Part shown: piece after piece, positions 1 to 8,318 of the stretch
Numbering within the stretch: the stretch's first letter is position 1
Layout of the letters: each line of letters starts with the position of its first letter
Assembly: GCF_002575655.3 (NCBI RefSeq)
Contig: NC_053037.3
Coordinates: forward strand, 445,935,793 to 445,999,792
Direction of reading: 5' to 3'
DNA from: Aegilops tauschii subsp. strangulata
Taxonomy: Eukaryota; Streptophyta; Magnoliopsida; Poales; Poaceae
DNA: 64,000 nt
Made by a program: the position numbers and the translations under genes
The notes under the pieces: generated by a model
What the model was told of the DNA's origin: nothing
Database searches by the model: none
The model's input: only the letters and a program-made list of their open reading frames with translations

Positions 1-2950
1 GTTTCATGAATTTCAGACGAGTTTTGGATTTACTAGAATTTAAAACCAGGCATCTCAATGTTTTGTCGGCAATCAACGGTGCCCTGGTGTTTGAAATTCA
101 TTCCCATTTCTTGCATGGGAACTAAGCATGCACCCAAGGACACAGATTTGATTTTTCAACCAATTTATATGCACTGGAGCATGTGCATGTAGTTCAAATT
201 TTAATTATGCACATAAATGCATTGAAAACTCAGTTAATGCATAAAAATGTCCAAAAGAACCCCGAAAAATCACAAAAATTGACACAACACTCCTGTTGTT
301 CTATGTTGACACGAGAAATTTTTTGGAAGCAATAAGAGGCAGTGGATATCGTTTCGTCCCCAAAGGTGGGACGTTCCCTACCGAAACCATGATGCTTGTT
401 GTGAGAAGCTCTGGTTTGTGAGAAGCATATACCCAAACCTGCCCCAAACGGGACAAAATTTTTAGCACGGTATGTTGATGCCGCTCCATGAAAGCATGCC
501 AAGTTTCATGAATTTCAGACGAGTTTTGGATTTACTAGAATTTAAAAACGAGGCATCTCAATGTTTTGCTAGCAATCAACGGTGCCCTGGTGTTTGAAAT
601 TCATTCCCATTTCTTGCATGGGACCTAAGCATGCACCCAAGGACATAGATTTGATTTTTCAACCAATTTATATGCACTGGAGCATGTGCATGTAGTTCAA
701 ATTTGAATTATGCACATAAATGCATTGAAAACTTAGTTAATGCATAAAAATGTCCAAACGAACCCCGAAAAATCCCAAAAATTGACACAACACTCCTGTT
801 GTTCTATGTTGACACAAGAATTTTTTTGAAAGCAATAAGAGGCAATGGATATCATTTCGTCCCCAAAGGTGGGACGTTCCCTACCGAAACCATCATGCTT
901 GTTGTGAGAAGCTCTGGTTTGTGAGAAGCATATACCAGAACCTATCCCAAATGGGACAATTTTTTTAACACGGCATGTTGATGCCGCTCCATGATAGCAT
1001 GCCAAGTTTCATGATTTTCAGACGAGTTCTGGATTTACTAGAATTTAAAAACCAGGCATCTCAACGTTTTGCCCGCAATCAACAGTGCCCTGGTGTTTGA
1101 ATTTCATTCCCATCTCTTGCATGGGACCTAGAAATTCACCCAAGGACACATATTAGATTTTTCAACCAACCTTAGTGCATTGGAGCATGTGCTTGTAGTT
1201 CTAATTTGAATTATGCACATAAAATGCCTAGAAAACCCAGTTAATGCATAAAAATGTCCAAACGAACCCTGAAAAATCACAAAAATTGACACAACACTCA
1301 TGTTGTTCTATGTTGACACTAGAAATTTTTTGAAAGCAATAAGAGGCAATGGATATCGTTTCGTCCCCAAAGGTGGGACGTTCCCTATCGAAACCATCAT
1401 GCTTGTTGTGAGAAGCTTATACCTGAACCTGCCCCAAATGGGACAATTTTTTTACGATGGCATGTTGATGCCGCTCCATGATAGCATGCCAAGTTTCATG
1501 GTTTTCAGACGAGTTTTGGATTTACTAGAATTTAAAAACCAGGCATATCAACATTTTGCCGGCAATCAACAGTGCCCTGGTGTTTGAATTTCATTCCCAT
1601 CTCTTGCATGGGACCTAGAAATTCACCCAAGGACACACATGTGATTTTTCAACCAACTTTAGTGCATTGGAGCATGTGCTTGTAGTTCAAATTTGAATTA
1701 TACACATAAAATGCCTAGAAAGCCTAGTTAATGTATAAAAAAGGCCAAACGAACCCCGAAAAATTCCAAGATTGAACACAACACTCCTGTTGTTCTATGT
1801 TGACACTAGAATTTTTTTGAAAGCAATAAGAGGCAACGGATATCGTCCCGTCACCAAAGGTGGTATGTTCCCTATCGAAACCATCATGCTTGTTGTGAGA
1901 AGCTCTGGTTTGTGACAAGCTTATACCCGAACTTGCCCCAAATGGGACAAAATTTTCACCACGGCATGTTGATCCCGCTCCATGATAGCATGCCAAGTTT
2001 CATGAATTTCAGACGAGTTTTTAATTTACTAGAATTTAAAAACTAGGCATCTCAATGTTTTGCCGGCAATCAACAGTGCCATGGTGTTTGAATTTCATTC
2101 CCATCTCTTGCATGGGACCTAGAAATTCACCCAAGGACATACATGTGATTTTTCAACCAACTTTGGTGCACTGGAGCATGTGCTTGTAGTTCAAATTTGA
2201 ATTATGCACATAAAATGCCTAGAAAACCCAGTTAATGTATAAAAAGGCCAAACGAACCCCAAAAATTCCAAGGTTGAACACAACACTCCTGTTGTTCTAT
2301 GTTGACACTAGATTTTTTTGAAAGCAATAAGAGGCAACAAATATCGTCTCGTCCCCAAAGGTGGTACGTTCCCTATCGAAACCATCATGCTTGTTGTGAG
2401 AAGCTCTGGTTTGTGAGAAGCTTATACCCAAACCTGCTCCAAATGGGACAAAAATTTCACCACGGCATGTTGATGCCGCTCCATGATAGCATGCCAAGTT
2501 TCATGAATTTCAGACGAGTTTTGGATTTACTAGAATTTAAAAACCAGGTATCTCAACGTTTTGCCGGCAATCAACAGTGCCCTGGTGTTTGAAATTCATT
2601 CCCATCTCTTGCATGGGACCTAGAAATTCACCCAAGGACACACATGTGATTTTTCAACCAACTTTAGTGCATTGGAGCATGTGCATGTAGTTCAAATTTG
2701 AATTATGCACATAAAATGCCTAGAAAACCCAGTTAATGTATAAAAAGGCCAAACGAACCCCGAAAAATTCATTCCCATTTCTTCCATGGGACCTTAGCAT
2801 GCACTGAAGGACACAGATTTGATTTTTCAACCAATTTGTATGCATCGGAGCATGCACATGTAGTTTAGTTTTGAATTGTGCACCTGAAATGGCTAGAAAA
2901 CCAGTTTAATGTATGAAATGTCCAAACGAACCCTGAATAATTCCAATTCT
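1..2950. repeat. Tandem array of ~500-bp units
   Basis: Five full units and two partial ones are visible. Unit starts, anchored on the word gtttcatg, fall at 1, 503, 1006, 1493, 1997 and 2498, giving periods of 502, 503, 487, 504 and 501 bp. The 487-bp unit has lost a short stretch between two copies of gagaagc. The last unit runs to about 2765 and then jumps, with about 300 bp deleted, into a partial unit ending near 2950. The array continues beyond the left edge. Because it passes directly into CACTA-type subterminal sequence, I read it as an internal array of the CACTA element; I recall similar arrays in Triticeae CACTA elements but cannot confirm it here. Confidence 0.9.
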
Positions 2951-3480
2951 TTTACGACACACATACAGTTGCATGTTCACTGCATATAAAAGGTCTAGCA
3001 ATTCAAACACCGTCCATTGCCGTTGTGACCCCATTTTGTAATTCAAATCAAGTAGATCCCACACAGTTTATTCTCACCTACCGTGTGAGATGTAGTACAA
3101 AATATCTTGGAGCACCGTTGGTGTATAGTACGCCTATGGCTTACGCGAGAAGGTGCGTCGGCTACAGTCCACAGCTGGCGTGTCAAGCACACTAGCTCGC
3201 TCCCCCAAAACTCCCGCCTCTGCATCCCTCGCAATCTAGAAAATATCTACCGCCTGGAAGGTTTTAATGCTTGATAGCACACGATTAGTATGTGCGGACC
3301 GTGTGCGATGTTTGTTACTCCCGCTCTGCTTCAGTCCCTTGATTCAAATTTTCAGTAGCCCCGACATTTTACTCCCGCCTCTGCATCCCTCGCAATCTCA
3401 AAAATATCTGCTCGCCGTTAATCTAAATTTTCAGTAGCCCCGCCTAGTAAAATTTTCAGTTGCTACAGTATTTCCTCAAA
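2951..3480. repeat. CACTA-type subterminal repeat region, inner side
   Basis: AT-rich sequence with motifs such as cacacagtttattctc, accgtgtgagatg, gcacacgattagtatg and accgtgtgcgatg, resembling those near the right terminus at 5630-6191. The phrase ctcccgcctctgcatccctcg occurs twice (near 3207 and 3372), which shows a local duplication. No gene is seen here; it may include upstream regulatory sequence of the following AP2-like gene. Confidence 0.5.
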
Positions 3481-3570
3481 CACAACCTCCGCTCACACAA
3501 ACACACACAACCCTCGAAACCATTGGTAGGTCGCCGCCATCGCCGGCGCCTCCATCCTTAACCTCTGCCT

Positions 3571-4411
3571 ATGTGCCGGGGAGCGCGAGTAGCCAATGGC
3601 CAAAAAGAGTTTATCGTGGCCTTTTCGCCCGACGCCGGCGAGGTGGCCGCCGAGGTGTCCCCGTCGTCCTCCGCGGGCCCGATCCACTGTCGCCGGTCCC
3701 CCGATCCGCCCGCCGCCGCGCCCCTACGCCGGTTCGAGGACTTCCCCGTCCTCCCCCAGACCCGATAGCCGACGAAGTCCTACCTCAGGGTCCGGCAGCG
3801 AAGGTGGGGGATGTGGGTCGCCGAGATTACAGATCGAGAGACCCACCCACCGGTGGCTCGGTAGCTTCCACACGGCCGAGCTCGCGGCCATGGAGTACGA
3901 CCGCTGGCAGGTCCGCTACCACGGCACAGCGGCTAGGCTCAATTTCCCCTTCAGCACACGTCCGATCCACCTCGTTCCGCCGGAGCCAGGGGTGGTGAGC
4001 TCAGCTATGGCGCGGGAGGACCGCGAGGCGTGGGAGCGTCTCGAGGCCGAGGCCGCCGCCGAGGCCTACATGCAAGAGCTCCGCCGGCAGCACCCGGTGC
4101 TCGTGGAGGCGGAGCGGGCGATCTTTGCCAGCGCGGAGGGCGGCGAGGTTATCGCGCTCTCCTCTGATGACGAGGTCGAAGGCAGCGAGGACGGCGGCGC
4201 GGAGGGCGGCGAGGTTATCATGCTCTCCTGTGATGACGAGGTCGAAGGTGGCGGCGTCGAGGTGGGCCCCGAGGACAAGGAGATCGACGTCGACGAGTGG
4301 AGGGGTGCCTTCCCCAACGACCCCGACGACGGTACTGGCCTAGACCCGGCTCGCGGCACGCCGTACATGACGAGGAAGGATTGGCTCGACCTCTACTTCG
4401 ACCAAAAGTAG
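3571..4411 (+). pseudogene. AP2/ERF-like gene carried by the CACTA element, broken
   Basis: The central part reads as a degenerate AP2/ERF DNA-binding domain. Strand one is in frame 1 at about 3778-3846 (SYLRVRQRRWGMWVAEI), and the following helix is in frame 2 from about 3850 (RWLGSFHTAELAAMEYDR, then ARLNFPF), matching the family pattern WLGTFxTAExAAxAYDxAA...ARLNFP. A TAG at 3766-3768 separates the N-terminal frame-1 stretch (ATG 3571) from the domain, and a frameshift near 3846 splits the domain. Downstream, frame 2 stays open to 4411 and encodes an acidic tail in which a GGEVI.LS.DDEVEG unit is repeated twice (near 4140 and 4205). AP2 proteins normally act as nuclear transcription factors. 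An ATG at 3596 opens a frame-2 ORF of 271 codons, but its first 80 residues are proline/arginine-rich, so that start is probably spurious. Sense expression is unlikely; the family call is fairly secure, its function in a transposon is not. Confidence 0.7.
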
Positions 4412-5011
4412 TTTAGTTTAGCTTAGTTTAAATTTATGTTTTATGTTCGATTATGCAAAACTATCTATGTTTATGTTTGAATGCATGCTACTTTCGGTTG
4501 AACCTGCTTTGAACTTGATCAAATTGAAGTTTACAACCGTAAGTTTAGGGGATCGACTAGAAAAGGCCAAAAATTGATGGAGTATATATATCCACTAAGG
4601 GTTTTAGTCCTTTAACTTTTTAAGGATCGCCTAGAGATGTCCTTATGACTTGTTTATTTCAGTTCTTCACAATGTGATGCTCTATATGTGCAACTATTTA
4701 CTGTGCAGTTAGATTTCATCAATAACAGTTTCAACAATACCACTATGAATTACGATATCTGGTTGCTATTAAGGATATTGCAGTTAACATACCTTTTTGT
4801 TTTTCAATTGTTTTTTAGCAACATGCATTGTACTGAATGACTAATTATGCAACCCCAGGCTACATAGCAACAAGGAAGAGTGTTACCTTAATGTTCTGAT
4901 GATGTCTAGATATACATGTAATAAAATCTTATATAATGGGATGGATGGAGTGCTGTACTACATCATTTTTCAATTGTTGTTTAGCTTATAATATTAACCT
5001 GGTGCTTTTAG
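4412..5011 (+). other. Non-coding stretch between the two CACTA-borne ORFs
   Basis: AT-rich, with no ORF of note. It could hold the 3' untranslated region of the AP2-like gene and introns of the next ORF: a good acceptor (gtgcttttag) lies at its right end. Nothing else is recognisable. Confidence 0.4.
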
Positions 5012-5392
5012 GTACATATATCATTGCCAAAGATCCACTCTTCGACCCTTTCTGCGTATGGGGCAATGAGATATTCATGAACCAGCATCAAGTGAGGAAA
5101 CTGATAAAGATTGTTACTAAAATGGGTCAAAAGATGTCAATCGAACTATTTGTTTACACTTTATGCAAGACAACACTGAACTGCAGGATGGTAAGTAAGA
5201 ACCCTGCAGCCTTCTTTTTACTGCCCGTAATGAGTTGTTTTAGATGACAATATCTAAATCTTTTTTCTTTTGCAGTGGATCCTGAAGCAGTTTACTCAAG
5301 ATTACCTCTCAAACTACATGATTGGCGGCCGACCATCACAAGGGGTTGGACTAGAGTCCTGCATGCCTTCTGCATCCAGGAGAGCACAATAG
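5012..5392 (+). CDS. Spliced ORF of unknown function in the CACTA element
   Basis: Two open segments join in phase across a short intron. The left one runs from an acceptor-like site at 5010-5011 to 5190 and contains GTYIIAKDPLFDPFCVWGNE and MGQKMSIELFVYTLCKTTLN. The intron is 5191-5275 (85 bp) with gtaagt donor and ttttgcag acceptor. The right exon, 5276-5392, starts WILKQFTQDYLSNYMIGG and ends at TAG. The join falls exactly between codons after ...CRM. The upstream start is not found; an ATG at 4936 lies in the same frame but probably in intron. I do not recognise the family with certainty; I recall similar proteins next to AP2-like ORFs in wheat CACTA elements. It could be a captured host exon pair or an accessory transposon gene. 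Confidence 0.5.
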
Positions 5393-5629
5393 GGCCATTC
5401 TACTTCACCTTGTTCAGCAACTGGAATGTCTGTCGCCTCTTTCTTTACCATCTGTAATAGTACAAGTATAGAACCCTGGTACATCATTCTTTATTTGGTG
5501 CTTCTGTAATTCTTAAATGCATTGGTTGTTTGAACCTGATGGATATGAATAAAGCTATAGCCTACTTTCAAGTTTAAATTAGGTACAATTTTAAATAGCA
5601 GCAATTAAATTAGGGCGAAATTACGTTGT

Positions 5630-6191
5630 GCAGGTCATTACGACACACACGGTTGGTAAAACACAAACGTTTGCGATATACACCATAATCCGAGATGGTT
5701 CACAGAGAGGAAACGTGTGCAAGCATGCACACAGTTGCCGTTCGTAAAGCGTGTGTGATGTCAGACACTATCACATACGGTGCGGGAAAACTAAATGTGT
5801 GTGATTGTCTACCTATAGTACACGGTTTATAATCATGAACTGTGTGTGATGTGCCAGGCATCGTAAATCTCCCGTGCCTGGAATCTGCCTAGAATCTGCC
5901 TGGAAAGCTCCCGTGCCTAGAATCTGCCTGGTTTTAGGCAGAACCACAAAACTCCGACTGCGATGGCAATGCGAGCACAAACGAGTAGCAAGGATGAAGC
6001 GTTTGGGATAATCGAGATATCGGAAACGGTTATATAGGGACAACTGTATGCATCAAGGCTCCCTATCCCCGATGGTTTCTGGGTCATGTGGGAAGGACCC
6101 TCCTATCGCCCACACTCACTTGGCGACAGTTCCAAATGCCGTCGCAGAAAGGGGTTAAAAACCGTTTGTTTAGGACCGACGCGCACCAGTG
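5630..6191. repeat. Right subterminal repeats and terminus of the CACTA element
   Basis: Dense degenerate short motifs: acacacacggttggtaaaac, atggttcacagagagg, cgtgtgtgatgtcag, atcacatacggtgcggg, gtgtgtgatgtgccagg. A run of related 14 to 16-bp blocks (ctcccgtgcctggaat, cctagaatctgcctgg) lies at 5869-5937. Such subterminal repeats are the transposase-binding regions in known CACTA elements. The terminus CAGTG is at 6187-6191. Confidence 0.6.
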
Positions 6192-6866
6192 CTACTGGCA
6201 ACCCACATGTACAAATTTGAGGTTTTGATACAAAGAATGAATACAAGAGATGAACTAGGGTTTGAGATGAGATGGTGCTGGCGAATATGTTGATGAAGAT
6301 TGGTCCTCCCACAACGATAGGAACGTTGGTGATGTCGATGGCTTCAATTTCCCCTCCCGGAGGGATGTATCCATGGCGTAATCACTCCGTTGGAGAGCAA
6401 AAGTGCTCCTGCCCAAGTTCCACCTCGAGCCAGCGGTGTTTCGTCTCGAAAGCCCTCCTCTTATTTTTTCTACGGAAAAACCCCTCATATATGAGAAGAT
6501 GGGCACCGGAGGCCAGCTTTGGGCCCAACAAGGCATCAGGGCATGCCCCGGGGGGGGGGAGGGGGGTCGCGTCCTATTGCCTTGTGGGTAACAGGTGGGT
6601 CCCCTCTGGTATTTCTTTACTCTAGTATTTTTAATATATTTGATAAAAAATCCTCGTGAAGTTTCAGGTCATTTGGAGCTCCGTAGAATAGGTATCTCTG
6701 TTGTAGCTTTTTAGGTCCAGCATTCCAACTGCCGGTAGTCTTCCTGTCCATGTAAATCTTGCAAATTAAGAGAGAAAAGGAATTAGGACTGCATCATACA
6801 GTGAAATAATGACAAAAACATTATAAATATCAGTCGAAAAACATGATGCAAAATGGACGTATCAAC
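6192..6866 (-). mobile_element. LTR fragment of a long-LTR Gypsy element, cut by the CACTA
   Basis: Read on the minus strand it begins at 6866 with TGATACGTCCATTTTGCATC and matches, block by block, the LTR of element D (54589-56087) and the fragment at 54241-54588, for example the words ctacctattctxxxxagctccaaatgacctgaaa and gcaaaagtgctcctgcccaag. It stops at 6192 where the CACTA terminus begins; the rest of the LTR should lie left of the window. A G-run at 6547-6563 is inside it. No coding capacity. Confidence 0.75.
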
Positions 6867-7095
6867 GGTCCCTCGAACGAAGATCAAAAGCATGATCTCT
6901 CTACGGATTGCACACGTACGAGATCGATGATCCAACAACGCTTCATTGTTTAGTGCTTGGCTTCGTCGGAGAACTAGAGGAGGGAGGAGCAACCTCGTGG
7001 AATCTCTACTTTTTGTACAGAACTAGAGGGGGCGTCCAACGACAGAAGTTCTGTCTCAATAATCCCACCTTGGGTTTATATAGGTGGAGGAGTGG
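6867..7095 (-). mobile_element. Left part of an old LTR split by element A
   Basis: Together with 52732-52974 this forms one continuous sequence once element A and one TSD copy (AGTGG, 7091-7095 / 52727-52731) are removed. On the minus strand it has a TATA-like box (CCTATATAAACCC, about 7073-7085) followed by a leader-like region, which fits the promoter and R-U5 part of an LTR. Family not recognised. Element A entered about 10 bp upstream of this TATA box. Confidence 0.5.
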
Positions 7096-8244
7096 TGTCG
7101 GTGTACAAAAGTAGGGGCTCTCCTTTTGACCCCTTTACTTGTGCACGGGCAGTCAGAGCCGCGCCCGCGGCCACACTTAGCAGGGCAGAGGAGGGAAGCC
7201 GGAGCACAAGCCAGATCAAGGCAACGCCAAGACCAGGGACACAAAGAGCAGAGGGGCGAGGTGGACTCCCCCGGCAAGACCCTTGCCGGGGCGGCCTCCG
7301 CGCCCCCGGCAAGCGCCTTGCCGGGACAACTTGCCCAACACCAGCAGAGCGAGCCACCCTTGAGCCCAAGGGTTCCAAACGTCGCCAACAACTACTTTGG
7401 AACCAAGGCTCAGGAGGCACCTCCGTGGTGGCATGCAGATCTTTGTCAAGATCATAAATATATGAGATCAGATGAGGACCAGAAGACGACGACCCTCGGC
7501 GGGATCCTAGCCGAGGAAATCCACAAGACCCCCGGCAAGATCCTTGCCGGGACGGCCGCGACGCCACGGCAAGACCCTTGCCGAGGACACCAGCGGGGCC
7601 GCAGCCAGGCCCACGTTTGCCAAGACGCCACCGTCATCCCCATGCAGCTACTAGCTCAACCAGCTGGGCAGGCACCTGCGTGGCGACGGGCGACTTCTAC
7701 ACCGATCCAGCAAGCACCTGCGTGGTGGCATGCAAATCTTCGTGAAGGCTCCACCACCGCGCCAGCCCAGCAGCCAGCCAACATGGTGCAGCAATGCCTC
7801 GTCAGCTCGGACGCGCGTCGGAGCCAGGCGAAGCGGCGACAGCTGGGACGTGCTTCCTCGCCGTCCCCGATAAAGAAGAGGGGCACGTCAGCAGCGCATT
7901 AAATGCGTTTGTCCGATGGTGCCAGAGGATAGACTCATCCACTATACACCTTTCCACCTCCTGTGTGCCACTGTGGCGACCCCTTTTGCCTATAAAAGGA
8001 GGCCCGAGGCGACCAAGAGAAGGATTCGGATATTTTGGGCAAGTTACACCCCGTAGCTAGCTCAAGAACACAAGAACACTGATATACATCCACCAAAGCA
8101 GGACTAGGGTATTACGCATCTTCGCGGCCTGAACCTGGGTAAACGATCCGTGTGCTTCCTGTCAGACCCTCTCTTTGCACAACCCCGCGCCCGCCAACCG
8201 TAGAAGGGATCCCAGTGATTCCATAGGTGTCGATTTCCCCAACA
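7096..8244 (+). repeat. 5' LTR of element A
   Basis: Starts TGTCGGTGTACAAAAG at 7096 and ends ...gatttccccaaca at 8244; the partner LTR ends ...cccctgaca, so the final dinucleotide context has changed. Compared with the 3' LTR it lacks a 23-bp tandem duplication of the word ccggcaagacccttgcc and has extra bases near 7768. It contains several CGGCAAG...CTTGCCG hairpins. A long ORF (7084-7902) runs through it but is built from these repeats and is not credited as a gene. Confidence 0.9.
7991..7997 (+). promoter_or_regulatory. TATA box of element A 5' LTR
   Basis: TATAAAA in the context cttttgcctataaaaggagg; the same box is at 52471-52477 in the 3' LTR. It lies about 250 bp before the LTR end, suitable for driving the genomic transcript. 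Confidence 0.7.
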
Positions 8245-8248
8245 TCTT

Positions 8249-8267
8249 TGGCGCGCTAGGTAGGGGG
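8249..8267 (+). other. Primer-binding site of element A
   Basis: tggcgcgctaggtaggggg lies 4 bp after the 5' LTR. Element B has nearly the same site (tggcgcgccaggtagggg). I do not assign the priming tRNA. Confidence 0.6.
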
Positions 8268-8318
8268 CGCAGTCGTGAAAATCCGGTCTAGCGGTTAGAC
8301 TAGCAGTTCTTCATCGCC

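Larger units (their letters stand above)
1..6191. mobile_element. CACTA-like DNA transposon, right part
   Basis: The right terminus is placed at 6191, where the sequence reads ...gcgcaccagtg; its complement begins CACTGGTGCG, a CACTA-superfamily type end. Just right of it, at 6192, homology to a Gypsy LTR (ctactggcaaccc...) begins abruptly, so the transposon cut that LTR. Inside the end lie short degenerate direct and inverted motifs around acacggt, accgtttg and gtgtgtgat (about 5630-6191); related motifs occur at 2960-3310. Between them lie a captured AP2-like gene and a second ORF, and to the left a 500-bp tandem array. No transposase (TNP2-like) ORF is visible. The left terminus lies outside the window, so orientation and full length are unknown. 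Confidence 0.65.

Noticed and set aside
230..502. 90-codon ORF repeated in the 500-bp units as a possible gene family
   Set aside because: Open in only some units, amino-acid changes frequent, no start context or domain; kept only as a finding.
1..2950. CRISPR-like array
   Set aside because: Units are ~500 bp and tandem without spacers; a eukaryotic satellite-like repeat.
7084..7902. 272-codon plus-strand ORF through the 5' LTR of A, with repeated GKTLAG-like peptides (also 51541-52146)
   Set aside because: Built from the GGCAAG...CTTGCC hairpin repeats; it starts outside the LTR and is not collinear in the 3' LTR. Treated as chance openness of GC-rich repeats.
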